Positions 45,476-56,619 are shown, counted from the first letter of the stretch. The stretch: DNA of 64,000 nt from an uncultured Prevotella sp. (GCA_945873145.1 CAMCBZ010000006.1:38850-102849), one strand, 5' to 3'. Notes: generated by a model not told the origin, from the sequence alone. A program made the numbers and translations.

Positions 45476-46870
45476 ATGAGTCAAGTTAACGAATTCTTCA
45501 CTACGCTTAGCGGACTGCTGTGGGGCTGGCCAATGATCATCTTATTGTTGGGCACGCATATCTTTCTGACTTTTCGTCTGCACATTCCACAGCGCCATCT
45601 GTGGACAGCCATCAAATTGTCGGTAAGACGTGACCCTGGTGCCACGGGCGACGTGTCGCAGTTTGGCGCACTGGCCACGGCATTGGCAGCGACAATCGGC
45701 ACGGGCAACATCGTCGGCGTGGCAACGGCTATCTCGCTTGGCGGTCCGGGCGCCGTGCTGTGGTGCTGGCTGACCGGTGTCTTCGGCGTAGCAACAAAGT
45801 ATTCTGAAGGCTTGCTCGCCATCAAATACCGCGTGAAGACACCCGACGGCCGCATGTTGGGCGGTCCGATGTATGCGTTAGAGAAGGGCTTGGGATGGAA
45901 ATGGCTCGCCGTGCTCTTCGCTGTCTTTGCCGCCTGTGCCTCGTTTGGCATCGGCAACACGGTGCAGGCCAACGCCATCGCGACGATTGCGCACGAGAGC
46001 TACGGCGTCAGTCCGGCGATCGTCGGTGCCGTCATCACGCTGCTCACGGCGGCAGTGATCATCGGTGGCGTGAAGAGCATCTCTAAGGTTTGCAGCATGT
46101 TGGTGCCGTTCATGGCTATCTTCTATGTCCTTGGCTGCATCTATATTCTCTTTGTCAACCACCTCGCTTTGTGGCCCGCCATCGAACTGATCGTCCGTTC
46201 GGCTTTCACGCCGCAGGCAGCAGGCGGCGGTTTTGTCGGTGGCACGGTGATCATGGCAGCACGCTACGGCATCGCGCGCGGACTGTTCTCCAACGAGTCG
46301 GGACTGGGCTCGGCGCCGATCGTGGCCGCAGCCGCTCAGACGCGCAACCCGGTCAGGCAGGCTTTGGTATCGAGTACGGCAACGTTTTGGGACACCGTCG
46401 TCATCTGCGCGCTGACCGGACTGGTCATCGTGAGCAGCATCATCGCCTATCCTGACATCACGTTCCACGACGGTGCACAGCTGACAAAGGTCGCCTTCAA
46501 CAAGATTCCATATGTCGGTAAGCCGCTGCTGACGTTTGGATTGCTGACCTTCGCCTTCAGCACGATACTCGGCTGGAGCTACTATGGCGAGCGCTGCGTG
46601 GAGTATTTGGGTGGTCGCCGCTGGATGCTGGGCTATCGTCTGCTCTACATTGTGTGTGTGTTCATCGGCAGTGTGATCTCTCTGGAACTGGTTTGGAACA
46701 TCGCCGACTGCATGAATGCGCTCATGGCAATCCCTAACCTGCTCTCCCTGCTCTTCCTCAGTGGCGTCATCGTGCATGAGACCCGCAAGTATCTGTGGCG
46801 GGGACGACTGGACCGCGAGATGGAGGAGGTGACAGACGAGACACAAAACGAGGAGACAGAAAGACAATAG
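45476..46870 (+). CDS. Sodium:alanine/glycine symporter, AGCS family
   Basis: This 464-residue inner-membrane protein has about 11 membrane segments. The AGCS signature is clear: GDVSQFGALATALAATIGTGN for substrate and Na+ binding, GGPGAVLWCWLTGVFGVATKYSEG, and GLFSNESGLGSAPI in the middle. It imports small neutral amino acids with Na+. Na+ export by HppA in the same genome could feed the gradient. The C-terminus is charged (EVTDETQNEETERQ). It ends a three-gene operon with two DUF4230 proteins. Confidence 0.94.
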   Translation: MSQVNEFFTTLSGLLWGWPMIILLLGTHIFLTFRLHIPQRHLWTAIKLSVRRDPGATGDVSQFGALATALAATIGTGNIVGVATAISLGGPGAVLWCWLTGVFGVATKYSEGLLAIKYRVKTPDGRMLGGPMYALEKGLGWKWLAVLFAVFAACASFGIGNTVQANAIATIAHESYGVSPAIVGAVITLLTAAVIIGGVKSISKVCSMLVPFMAIFYVLGCIYILFVNHLALWPAIELIVRSAFTPQAAGGGFVGGTVIMAARYGIARGLFSNESGLGSAPIVAAAAQTRNPVRQALVSSTATFWDTVVICALTGLVIVSSIIAYPDITFHDGAQLTKVAFNKIPYVGKPLLTFGLLTFAFSTILGWSYYGERCVEYLGGRRWMLGYRLLYIVCVFIGSVISLELVWNIADCMNALMAIPNLLSLLFLSGVIVHETRKYLWRGRLDREMEEVTDETQNEETERQ

Positions 46871-46996
46871 ACTTTAGACAGAAGACGTTTTTTTTAGACA
46901 GAAAGACAGAAAAGACAGATTTTTCTAAAGACAAAAGGCATTTTTTAGATAGTAAAACATGAAAATTCTCTCTTGCTGGCCTTTAGAGACAAAGAA

Positions 46997-47040
46997 AGGG
47001 TGACAATGTTGTATTAATACATACCCAACATTGTCACCCT
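46997..47040. repeat. 15-bp perfect inverted repeat between convergent genes
   Basis: AGGGTGACAATGTTG (46997-47011) pairs perfectly with CAACATTGTCACCCT (47026-47040) across a 14-nt A/T-rich loop. It lies between the symporter and serS ends and may act as a terminator, though no good T run follows on the plus strand. The preceding 46871-46960 holds degenerate AGACAGAA repeats with T runs and no gene. Confidence 0.7.
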
Positions 47041-47090
47041 TGCAAGAAGAGTTTCAACCATTACAAACGGCTGTAATGGAATTGTTTATC

Positions 47091-47194
47091 CAGCATTTCA
47101 CTCCCCTCTCCCCTTGGAGAGGGGATTAAGGGGTGAGGCCTCAGCATTTCACTTCCCCCCTCTCCCTTTGGAGAGGGGGCGGGGGGTGAGGCTT
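47091..47194. repeat. Two tandem 51-53-bp units with C/G-rich hairpins
   Basis: Both units begin CAGCATTTCACT and continue with a hairpin of the CCCCTCTCC-TTGGAGAGGGG type, then GGGGTGAGGC (47091-47141 and 47142-47194). They end 7 bp from the serS stop codon and could serve it as 3' structure. A degenerate relative is at 28680-28770. Confidence 0.7.
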
Positions 47195-47200
47195 CTATTT

Positions 47201-48493
47201 TTACTCGAAGTTCTTATCATCCAGCATCTCGAAGCCGCAGTACGGCACGAGAGCCTTCGGCACGCGGATGCCCTCAGGTGTCTGGTTGTTCTCGATGATG
47301 GCGGCAACGATACGCGGAAGAGCCAAAGCAGAACCGTTGAGCGTGTGGCAGAGCTCCGTCTTCTTCGTGTCGGTACGACGGAAACGGCAGTGCAGGCGGT
47401 TGGCCTGGTAGCTCTCGAAGTTAGACACAGAGCTGACCTCGAGCCAACGCTTCTGTGCACCACTCCATACCTCAAAGTCGTAACAGATAGAGGAAGTGAA
47501 GCTCATGTCACCACCGCACAGGCGGAGGATATGATAAGGCAGTTCCAACTTCTGTACGAGGCCCTCGACATGAGCGAGCATCTCGTCGAGACTCTTATAA
47601 GAGTGCTCCGGGGTGTCGATACGAACAATCTCTACCTTGTCGAACTGATGCAGGCGGTTCAAGCCACGCACATCCTTGCCGTAAGAGCCAGCCTCACGGC
47701 GGAAGCAAGCAGAATAAGCGCAACGCTTGATAGGCAGATCCTTTTCATCGAGGATCTCGTCGCGGAAGATGTTGGTCACAGGAACCTCTGCTGTAGGAAT
47801 GAGATAGAGGTTGTCGAGGTTGCAATGGTACATCTGACCCTCTTTGTCAGGCAGCTGACCCGTGCCGTAACCGGATGCCTCATTGACAACATACGGTGGC
47901 TGCACCTCCAGATAACCGGCCTTGCGGGCCTCATCGAGGAAGAAAGCCTCCAAAGCACGCTGGAAACGAGCCATCTTGCCCACGTAGAGTGGGAAGCCGG
48001 CACCCGTAATCTTCACACCCATGTCGAAGTCTACAAGGTGGAACTTCTTGAGCAGATCCCAATGGCACAGTGCGTCGTCACCAAGATTTGGCATCGGACC
48101 ACCCTCCTTGACGACAACATTGTCGTTGGCATCCTTGCCTTCGGGAACGAGGTCGTTGGGGATATTTGGGATCTGGAGCAGCTCGTTGGTCATGTCGGTC
48201 TGGGCCTTGTCCATGATCTCCTGCAAAGCCTTGTCAGCAGCCTTCAGCTCTGCAACCTCAGCCTTGACTTTCTCGGCCTCGTCCTTCTTGCCTTCCTTCA
48301 TCAAGCCGCCGATCTGTTTCGACAGCTGATTCTGGTGCTGCTTGTTGCTGTCAAGCTTCTGCTGGCTCTCGCGGCGCAGCTTGTCATACTCCAATACTTT
48401 TTCAATAGCTTCGCGGGCTCCGGCGAAGTGCTTCTTCTCCAAGCCCTTGATCACGCGTTCAGTTTCCTCACTGATGAGTTTAAGTGTAAGCAT
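47201..48493 (-). CDS. serS: Seryl-tRNA synthetase
   Basis: This 430-residue class II synthetase charges tRNA-Ser. The N-terminal coiled-coil arm (about 25-105, rich in Lys/Glu/Gln) binds the long variable arm of tRNA. The catalytic domain shows motif 1 (GFPLYVGKMARFQRALEAFFLDEA), motif 2 (CFRREAGSYGKDVRGLNRLHQFDKVEI, in part CFRREAGSYGKD) and motif 3 (LNGSALALPRIVAAIIENNQ, in part LNGSALALPRI). Length is standard. It has its own promoter and is divergent from the outer-membrane gene. Confidence 0.97.
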   Translation of the reverse strand: MLTLKLISEETERVIKGLEKKHFAGAREAIEKVLEYDKLRRESQQKLDSNKQHQNQLSKQIGGLMKEGKKDEAEKVKAEVAELKAADKALQEIMDKAQTDMTNELLQIPNIPNDLVPEGKDANDNVVVKEGGPMPNLGDDALCHWDLLKKFHLVDFDMGVKITGAGFPLYVGKMARFQRALEAFFLDEARKAGYLEVQPPYVVNEASGYGTGQLPDKEGQMYHCNLDNLYLIPTAEVPVTNIFRDEILDEKDLPIKRCAYSACFRREAGSYGKDVRGLNRLHQFDKVEIVRIDTPEHSYKSLDEMLAHVEGLVQKLELPYHILRLCGGDMSFTSSICYDFEVWSGAQKRWLEVSSVSNFESYQANRLHCRFRRTDTKKTELCHTLNGSALALPRIVAAIIENNQTPEGIRVPKALVPYCGFEMLDDKNFE

Positions 48494-48528
48494 ATAGCTG
48501 TATATTGATTATATTTTCTTATTTGGGG

Positions 48529-48559
48529 CAAAAGTACAAAAAAAAACGCTCACAGCAAA
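48529..48559 (-). promoter_or_regulatory. Promoter of serS
   Basis: On the minus strand TTTG (48556-48559), a 19-bp spacer and TACTTTTG (48529-48536) fit the consensus, 36 bp before the ATG. Confidence 0.7.
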
Positions 48560-48610
48560 ATTTAATCGAGAAAACGCTTGCAAAGGCTCTTCATTACGAT
48601 AAAAAAAACG

Positions 48611-48618
48611 TATCTTTG
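48611..48618 (+). promoter_or_regulatory. Probable -7 box for the LA_2272-repeat gene
   Basis: TATCTTTG fits TAnnTTTG, 76 bp before the ATG at 48694. No -33 box is seen. Confidence 0.45.
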
Positions 48619-48693
48619 CAATGTTACTATATAAGATATGGTAAGATTCAATAACATCGATATTGGTACTGTAAGATAAAAAAGACAGAGGAT

Positions 48694-51201
48694 ATGAAGG
48701 ACAGAGGAACGAAAAAACGTCTTGCCCGACGCTGCAGCGGAGCTATTGTGCTCGCAATTTGCTGTCTGATCAGCATTTCTGTGCAGGCACAAACACCCAA
48801 AGGGCACCGCCTGCCCAACGTGGCGGTCGGCATCCACCACCATCACCCCGACTCTACCCTCTGCTCGCCTCTGAATATAGGATTGCTCAGCGAAGTAGAC
48901 ACGCTGCACGGCTTTCAATACGGCACGTTCTTAGGTGCCGCACGCGGACGGGCCGACGGCTTCATGCTGGCTACCCTCGCCAACGTGGCACACGCCTTCA
49001 ACGGCGTACAGCTCAGCGGGTTCAGCAACATCGTCTTCACCCCGATGAAAGGCTTGCAGCTCAGTCCCATCACCAACATCGCCATGGGCGTGAAGCGCGG
49101 CATGCAGTTCTCCACCATCGCCAACATCAGTTCCGGACGAATGAGAGGACTGCAACTCAGCACCTATAACTATGCCGACACGCTGCGGGGAACACAGATC
49201 GGCATCATCAACGTGGCACAGAGCCACCCACGTGGCGTGCAGATAGGACTGTTTAACTACACCCGCGATCCCGAGGCACGCAAGATAGGACTCGTCAATA
49301 TCAACCCGCAGACGCGCATCGACGTGATGCCTTTTGTCGGTACGTCCACACGTCTGAACCTCGCCCTGCGCTTCCGCAATCCCCACACATACACGATGGT
49401 CGGCGTCGGATCGCACTTTCTGGGACTCGACGAGGACTTCTCGGGTGAACTCTACTACCGCATGGGACGCTACTGGACTATCGCCCCACGATGGACACTC
49501 GGCGGTGACGTGGGCTTCGGACATGTGGAGACATTCCAAGACAAAGGTGACACGCCGCGGCGCATGTACTCCTTGCAGGCCCGCGTAACAGCCGACTATG
49601 CCATCAACGACAACCTTGGTGCCTTCGTCGCAGCCGGTTATGGCACGACACGACGCTATGGCTCGAACACCAACTTCCGTTCGCGTGCCATCCTCGAGGC
49701 CGGACTGGCACTACGCTACCACCACGATCCCGACCATCAGGCACAATGGGAAGAAGAACGGCAACGCGACCGCGAGTTCATGCTCGGCAAGCTGGCACTG
49801 ACACCGGAGGACAGCCTATACCGGTGGAGCGACCCAAGCTATACAAAAAAACGGTGGTGGCGCGCGGCAGCAGAGGCGACGGGTATCAACGTCTTCGTGC
49901 ATTGCTTCGACCGCTTTGTCATGAACGAGGACTTCGCACAGGTCACCTTCAAGAGCATCGCACATAACTGGCACCACGCCTTCGTGTGGGACAACGATCA
50001 GTTCTCGACCAACCTCTTCGCACATCCTTACCACGGCAACCTCTATTTCAACTCTGCCCGTAGCAACGGACTGAACTTCTGGCAGAGTGCTCCTTACGCT
50101 TTGGGCGGCAGCCTGATGTGGGAGTTCTGCGGTGAAGTGGAACCGCCGGCTATCAACGACGTGCTGGCTACCACCTTCGGCGGCATCTGCATCGGTGAAG
50201 TCATGCACCGTGTGTCGGCGCTCGTGCTAAATGACCGCACACACGGCTTCCGCCGCTTCCTGCGTGAGGCGGCTGCCTTCGTCACCAACCCGATGCAGGG
50301 ACTCAACCGACTCATCGACGGCGACGCGTGGAATGTGCGGCAAGACAGATACATGTACCACGACTTCAGCCGCATACCCGTGGAGTTTGCCATGACCGTG
50401 GGCGACCGCTACCTCGCTGACCAAGGCGGTATCTTCCGTGGCGAGAACCAGCCTTACCTTGCCTTCAACCTACTCTATGGCGATCCCTTCGACGACAACA
50501 ATACGCAACCCTATGACTATTTCACGCTGAACTTCTGTGCAGGCTTCACCGGCAACCAGCCGCTCATCAACAATCTCCACCTGCTCGGCAAGCTCTGGAC
50601 ACACACCGTCTACGACGGAAAGCAGGGAAAAACGATCGTCGGACTCTTCCAGCACTTCAACTACTACGACTCCAAGCCTGTGAAAAACGGCAGCGACAAG
50701 ACACCTTACCGCATCTCGGAAGCAGCCTCCTTCGGCCCGGGTATGATGTGGCAATTTCCGCAAGTGGGCAATCTCAAGAGACTCGAACAGGCTGTCTACG
50801 CTGATCTCATCCTACTGGGTGGTACGAAGAGCGACTACTACAACGTCATTGACCGTGACTACAACATGGGATCGGGCTTCAGCCTCAAGTCCAAGACACA
50901 GATGGTCTTCCCGCGACTGGGATTCTTCTCTCTGCTCGTGGACTACTACCATATTTATACATGGAAAGGTTATGAGGGTAAAGATCTCGAACACACCGAT
51001 CCGCTATACCTCAACGCACAGGGTGACAAGGGCGACGCGCAGCTGCTGGTCTTCAATCCGATGTTCGTTTTTCAGCTGAAAAACAATATCGGCATCGAGT
51101 GGCAAGGTGCTTACTACGGAAGATACACCTATTATAAATATCATCCAAACGTCAGAGCGCATACTTTCGAAACCAGACTGGGACTGCTCTACAGATTTTA
51201 G
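48694..51201 (+). CDS. Outer-membrane protein: LA_2272 surface repeats plus DUF3943-like domain
   Basis: This 835-residue protein has a signal peptide (cut near SVQAQ, residue 30). Residues 90-200 are short repeats of about 18-22 residues (GVQLSGFSNI, GLQLSPITNI, GMQFSTIANI, GLQLSTYNYA, GTQIGIINVA, GVQIGLFNY), as in LA_2272 surface-repeat proteins. The rest is rich in beta strands and contains a DUF3943-like core (WHHAFVWDNDQFSTNLFAHPYHGNLYF, in part FSTNLFAHPYHGNLYF) and a barrel-like end (HTFETRLGLLYRF). Its role is unknown; location in the outer membrane is likely. Confidence 0.8.
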   Translation: MKDRGTKKRLARRCSGAIVLAICCLISISVQAQTPKGHRLPNVAVGIHHHHPDSTLCSPLNIGLLSEVDTLHGFQYGTFLGAARGRADGFMLATLANVAHAFNGVQLSGFSNIVFTPMKGLQLSPITNIAMGVKRGMQFSTIANISSGRMRGLQLSTYNYADTLRGTQIGIINVAQSHPRGVQIGLFNYTRDPEARKIGLVNINPQTRIDVMPFVGTSTRLNLALRFRNPHTYTMVGVGSHFLGLDEDFSGELYYRMGRYWTIAPRWTLGGDVGFGHVETFQDKGDTPRRMYSLQARVTADYAINDNLGAFVAAGYGTTRRYGSNTNFRSRAILEAGLALRYHHDPDHQAQWEEERQRDREFMLGKLALTPEDSLYRWSDPSYTKKRWWRAAAEATGINVFVHCFDRFVMNEDFAQVTFKSIAHNWHHAFVWDNDQFSTNLFAHPYHGNLYFNSARSNGLNFWQSAPYALGGSLMWEFCGEVEPPAINDVLATTFGGICIGEVMHRVSALVLNDRTHGFRRFLREAAAFVTNPMQGLNRLIDGDAWNVRQDRYMYHDFSRIPVEFAMTVGDRYLADQGGIFRGENQPYLAFNLLYGDPFDDNNTQPYDYFTLNFCAGFTGNQPLINNLHLLGKLWTHTVYDGKQGKTIVGLFQHFNYYDSKPVKNGSDKTPYRISEAASFGPGMMWQFPQVGNLKRLEQAVYADLILLGGTKSDYYNVIDRDYNMGSGFSLKSKTQMVFPRLGFFSLLVDYYHIYTWKGYEGKDLEHTDPLYLNAQGDKGDAQLLVFNPMFVFQLKNNIGIEWQGAYYGRYTYYKYHPNVRAHTFETRLGLLYRF

Positions 51202-51224
51202 CAGAACCATTAAGGCATAAACGC

Positions 51225-51267
51225 AAGCATCGGGTGAACTGCAAGGATTGCAACTCACCCGATGCTT
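51225..51267. terminator. Hairpin between convergent outer-membrane genes
   Basis: A perfect 13-bp stem AAGCATCGGGTGA/TCACCCGATGCTT (51225-51237 with 51255-51267) contains a further TGCAA/TTGCA stem. It lies between genes ending at 51201 and 51317 and probably terminates both, although the T run is poor. Confidence 0.6.
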
Positions 51268-51316
51268 ACTTGTTATTAAATGGCAAGACCAGCAAGATAT
51301 ATTTCCGATAAAGCAA

Positions 51317-52609
51317 TTAGAAATCATAAGAGAAGCCGAAGGACACAAACTCGTTGAGCATCCAGTAGCCAAAACTCTTGTCGCGCTTCACACCGTCATC
51401 AAAGCGAGGATAGGCATAGACTTTGGCTGAGATATAGCGGTTGAACGAGAAAGTGAACGTGTTCTCCCACTCCAACTCAGAACGCTCGTACGTGGTATAG
51501 CCATAGAGACGGGTCTGCCACATAAGGTTATCAAGGATCTTCCACTTCAAATCGCACGTAAACTGCGAACCATAGTCGTGGAGAGTGTGCTTTCCCTCGT
51601 CCAGCCCATTGGCTTGGGCCAGGCTCTGACGACCTACATACTTGAAGTTGTAGGCAATAGGAGCCAGGTGGATGGAACCCGTCAGGCGGTTTTTCAGCCA
51701 GCTGACATTATAGTCCATACCGAGAGAAGCATTCAAGTTGAAAGGACTCATAAAGTCGGATTTCACATTCGGAGAGTTGGTGTTGTACTTCCGCAGAAAC
51801 TGTGTGGTGGCAATCAGCTGGAAAGTATAGTACCAGCGCTTCGTAGCCTGCAAACCCAACTTACCCGTATAGCGAAGGAGATCCTCCGTGCTTTTGACCT
51901 TATGAAGCGAGTCGGCCTTTGTCGTCTGTAGGCCTAACTTCATCTCCAACTTATTGTCCCAGCGCAGCTTCTGCTTGTTGTCGTAATGTGCCTCCAACGT
52001 CAGGGCACCCACTGCCGAGTAGTTGCTTTCACCGCCTTTATACCAGTTGGGAGAGATATAGCTCTGGAGAAACTGCAAGTAATAATCGCCGCCGAAGGTC
52101 CAGAAATTAGGTTTGAATACGACCATGTCCATAGGCACATACTCCGGCTCTTCCGGTTTGGTCGGCTTGACAACGGTCGCCGGGTGTTCGACAATCGTCG
52201 TGGGCTTGAGCACAGGCCCCGTCTTCTCCAAATCGCGTTGCGTCGTCTTGACCGTGCCCGGCCGATGGAGGTAGATCCACAACAGTGACTCGTCGACAGG
52301 CGTCAGCGTGCCGTCGAGCGAGAAAGCACGGTGGGCTACGCCGCGGTAGAAAGTCATCGGAAGAAACAATGGTGCCAGCGTGCTCTCATGCAAGGGCCCG
52401 GAAACCTTCACACTGTCGCGATAGAGAGAATCGGAAAGCAGACGCAAGGAGTCCATATAGGCTGTTACTAACTTGCCCCGCCCAAGCAACGGCGCATGGC
52501 GATAAGTCACGGGACGGGCTGCCATCGGCTCCACTACCGACAGAAACAGAGCGGTCACAAACAAGCAAACTGCGAAATGGGACAGAATATGACTTTCTCT
52601 AAGCGACAT
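51317..52609 (-). CDS. DUF3078-family outer-membrane protein
   Basis: This 430-residue protein has an N-terminal signal-like segment (about residues 10-32) and a Pro/Thr-rich spacer (about 115-150). The C-terminal beta-barrel carries the DUF3078 pattern NFWTFGGDYYLQFLQSYISPNWYKGGESNYS, in part SYISPNWYKGG, followed by regular amphipathic strands (WDNKLEMKLGLQTTKAD, RYTGKLGLQATKRWYYTFQL) and the end EFVSFGFSYDF. The function of the family is unknown. On the minus strand TATCTTTG at 52664-52671 may be its promoter. It is divergent from pyrG. Confidence 0.85.
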   Translation of the reverse strand: MSLRESHILSHFAVCLFVTALFLSVVEPMAARPVTYRHAPLLGRGKLVTAYMDSLRLLSDSLYRDSVKVSGPLHESTLAPLFLPMTFYRGVAHRAFSLDGTLTPVDESLLWIYLHRPGTVKTTQRDLEKTGPVLKPTTIVEHPATVVKPTKPEEPEYVPMDMVVFKPNFWTFGGDYYLQFLQSYISPNWYKGGESNYSAVGALTLEAHYDNKQKLRWDNKLEMKLGLQTTKADSLHKVKSTEDLLRYTGKLGLQATKRWYYTFQLIATTQFLRKYNTNSPNVKSDFMSPFNLNASLGMDYNVSWLKNRLTGSIHLAPIAYNFKYVGRQSLAQANGLDEGKHTLHDYGSQFTCDLKWKILDNLMWQTRLYGYTTYERSELEWENTFTFSFNRYISAKVYAYPRFDDGVKRDKSFGYWMLNEFVSFGFSYDF

Positions 52610-52689
52610 TGTTCCTTGAACTCCTTATTTCTCTTAATGATTCGTTATATTGTCTTAACGTTGCAAAGATAACAATAATTTTTGTTTTT

Positions 52690-52721
52690 GTTGTACATCT
52701 CATAAAAATATGCTAACTTTG
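52690..52721 (+). promoter_or_regulatory. Promoter of pyrG
   Basis: GTTG (52690-52693), a 20-bp spacer and TAACTTTG (52714-52721) fit the consensus; leader about 60 nt. Confidence 0.65.
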
Positions 52722-52778
52722 CAACATCTTTTATAGATCGAGTAACTCTTTCGTATTCAATAATTAAAATCCAACTAA

Positions 52779-54401
<1,623 letters not shown>

Positions 54402-54434
54402 GCACTGAGAAGAAGTGCGTGCTACACTTCATAC

Positions 54435-54493
54435 ATCAAGAATTAGGGGATGAGAGAATCAGAGGATGATTCTATAATTCTCTAATTCTTGAT
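54435..54493 (+). terminator. Hairpin after pyrG, probable terminator
   Basis: ATCAAGAATTAG (54435-54446) pairs perfectly with CTAATTCTTGAT (54482-54493), with an inner GAATCA/TGATTC stem. It is followed by CTCCTTTTG rather than a clean T run, so a role as attenuator or processing site before yidC is also possible. Confidence 0.5.
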
Positions 54494-54543
54494 CTCCTTT
54501 TGAACTAAACATGATTCGGGCCAAAGCCCGAGAGAAAAGATTT

Positions 54544-56460
54544 ATGGATAAGAACAACATTATCGGCTTCGTGCTCATCGCGCTCGTGCTCATCGGCTAC
54601 AGCTGGTACGCGAAGCCATCGAAAGAGCAGGAGCGTGCGCAGTTTGTGCAAGACTCCATCGCCCAGGCCAAGCGACAGCAGGCTGAGCAGGACGCCAAGA
54701 CGGCAGCCTTCAACCGCCAGCAGGCCGCCAAGCAGAAGATTGCAGCCGACACGACGGCACTCTTCCACAGTGCTTTGACCGGTCAGGCCAAGGACATCGT
54801 GCTGAAGAACAGCAAAGTTGCCATCACGCTGTCGACGAAAGGTGCCACCGTCACCAAGGCGATCATCAACAACTACAAGGACAACATCACCGAGGCAAAC
54901 CATGTCACGCTCTTCCAGGGCAAGGACCAGAGCCTCACCTACACCATGGCTGCCAAGGAGGTAAATATCTCCACTGCCGACCTTTACTTCGTGCCTTCCA
55001 ATGTGACAGACTCTACTGTTACTTTCACGGCTACGGCCGCTCCGGGTAAAACCGTCACACTGGCCTACCGTCTCGGCAAGGACTATATGCTCCACATGCA
55101 GATGGCTGTCAAAGGTATGGAGGGACTCTTCGCTCCAGGTACCAGCACCATGGACGTGAACTGGAAAGACAAGTGCCGTCAACAGGAGAAGGGCTTCAAC
55201 TTCGAGAACCGCTATGCTACGCTCACCTACCACAACGTAGAGGGTGGTACCGACAAGCTGAGCGAGACATCTCAGAAGATTGACGAGGACATCGAGGACA
55301 GTATTGACTGGGTGGCCTTTAAAAATCAGTTCTTCTCTGCCGTGATGATTGCGAAGAACAACTTCCAAAGCCACTCGCTGATGACGTCCATCCCACAGCA
55401 GAAAGGCTCCGGATACCTCAAGCAGTACGAGGCTAAGATGAAGACCTTCTTTGACCCGAGCGGTAAGACTCCGTCGGAGTTCGAGTTCTACTTCGGTCCT
55501 AACGACTTCCGCCTGCTGCAAAAGGTGGAGAAGGAAAGCACGTTTGGTCACGACCTGCAGATGCAGCGTCTCGTCTACTTGGGCTGGCCTCTGTTCCGCA
55601 TCATCAACCGCTGGTTCACGATCTACGTTTTCAGTTGGCTGAGCAAGTGGTTCCCAATGGGCGTCGTGCTGATTCTCATCACGCTGCTCCTGAAGGTGAT
55701 CACCTACCCGATGGTGAAGAAGAGCTATATGAGTTCCGCCAAGATGCGCGTGCTCAAGCCGAAGCTCGACGAGGCAACCAAGCAATACGACAAGCCCGAG
55801 GACGCTATGCAGAAGCAGCAGGCCATGATGGCCGAATACGCCAAGTACGGTGTATCGCCACTCTCCGGCTGTCTGCCCATGCTGATACAGATGCCTATCT
55901 GGATCGCCATGTTCAACTTTGTGCCTAACGCCATTGAGTTGCGTGGTCAGAGCTTCCTTTGGATGCACGACCTCTCGACTTATGACCCAATCATACAATG
56001 GCACAAGAACATCTGGCTCATCGGTGATCACCTGAGTTTAACCTGTATCCTCTTCTGTGGTGCACAAATCATCTACTCATGGTTCACCATGCAGCTGCAG
56101 AAAGATCAGATGGTTGGGCAGCAGGCCGAACAGATGAAGGCAATGCAATGGATGATGTATCTCATGCCTCTGATGTTCTTCTTTATGTTCAACGACTACT
56201 CTTCAGGTCTGAACTTCTACTATTTCGTCTCGCTGATCATGTCGGCCGGCATCATGTTCGTACTGCGCAAGACCACCAACGACGAGAAGTTGCTGGCTAT
56301 CCTTGAGGCTCGCTATAAAGAGAACCAGGCCAACCCACAGAAGAAGATGAAGGGTATGATGGCTCGTATGCAGGCTCTCCAGGAGATGCAGCAAAAGCAG
56401 ATGGAGGAGAACCGCCGCCGTCAGGAGGAAATGAAGAACAAGAGAAACGGAAAGAAATAG
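54544..56460 (+). CDS. yidC: Membrane protein insertase YidC
   Basis: This 638-residue insertase places proteins into the inner membrane, alone or with SecYEG. Membrane segment 1 is at residues 5-20 (IIGFVLIALVLIGYSWY). A Gln/Ala/Lys-rich linker and the large periplasmic beta domain (about 75-350) follow, then the conserved membrane core (WFPMGVVLILITLLLKVITYP, LQKDQMVG, MPLMFFFMFNDYSSGLNFYY, in part MPLMFFFMFNDYSSGLN). The C-terminus is very basic and Met/Gln-rich. The start at 54544 (MDKNNIIGF) is typical; the frame opens 11 codons earlier within a small TCGGGC/GCCCGA hairpin (54516-54531). Confidence 0.97.
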   Translation: MDKNNIIGFVLIALVLIGYSWYAKPSKEQERAQFVQDSIAQAKRQQAEQDAKTAAFNRQQAAKQKIAADTTALFHSALTGQAKDIVLKNSKVAITLSTKGATVTKAIINNYKDNITEANHVTLFQGKDQSLTYTMAAKEVNISTADLYFVPSNVTDSTVTFTATAAPGKTVTLAYRLGKDYMLHMQMAVKGMEGLFAPGTSTMDVNWKDKCRQQEKGFNFENRYATLTYHNVEGGTDKLSETSQKIDEDIEDSIDWVAFKNQFFSAVMIAKNNFQSHSLMTSIPQQKGSGYLKQYEAKMKTFFDPSGKTPSEFEFYFGPNDFRLLQKVEKESTFGHDLQMQRLVYLGWPLFRIINRWFTIYVFSWLSKWFPMGVVLILITLLLKVITYPMVKKSYMSSAKMRVLKPKLDEATKQYDKPEDAMQKQQAMMAEYAKYGVSPLSGCLPMLIQMPIWIAMFNFVPNAIELRGQSFLWMHDLSTYDPIIQWHKNIWLIGDHLSLTCILFCGAQIIYSWFTMQLQKDQMVGQQAEQMKAMQWMMYLMPLMFFFMFNDYSSGLNFYYFVSLIMSAGIMFVLRKTTNDEKLLAILEARYKENQANPQKKMKGMMARMQALQEMQQKQMEENRRRQEEMKNKRNGKK

Positions 56461-56477
56461 AAGTAGACGATATAACA

Positions 56478-56535
56478 ATGAGTAACGATGAGGAGACTGG
56501 CACGCTGCCGGCATCCGGCGTCGTTACTCATTTTT
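56478..56535 (+). terminator. Terminator of yidC
   Basis: An 11-bp perfect stem ATGAGTAACGA/TCGTTACTCAT (56478-56488 with 56521-56531), with an inner CCGG-CCGG stem, is followed by five T. Confidence 0.75.
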
Positions 56536-56619
56536 CACGAAACAGCTTGCTGTTTGACAATAAGCAACACGCAGATCTGAAATACGTAGTTTACTTTCTT
56601 CAATAATCAACTTACTCCC

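Noticed and set aside
47091..47194. CRISPR-like array
   Set aside because: Only two abutting units with no spacers and no cas genes nearby.
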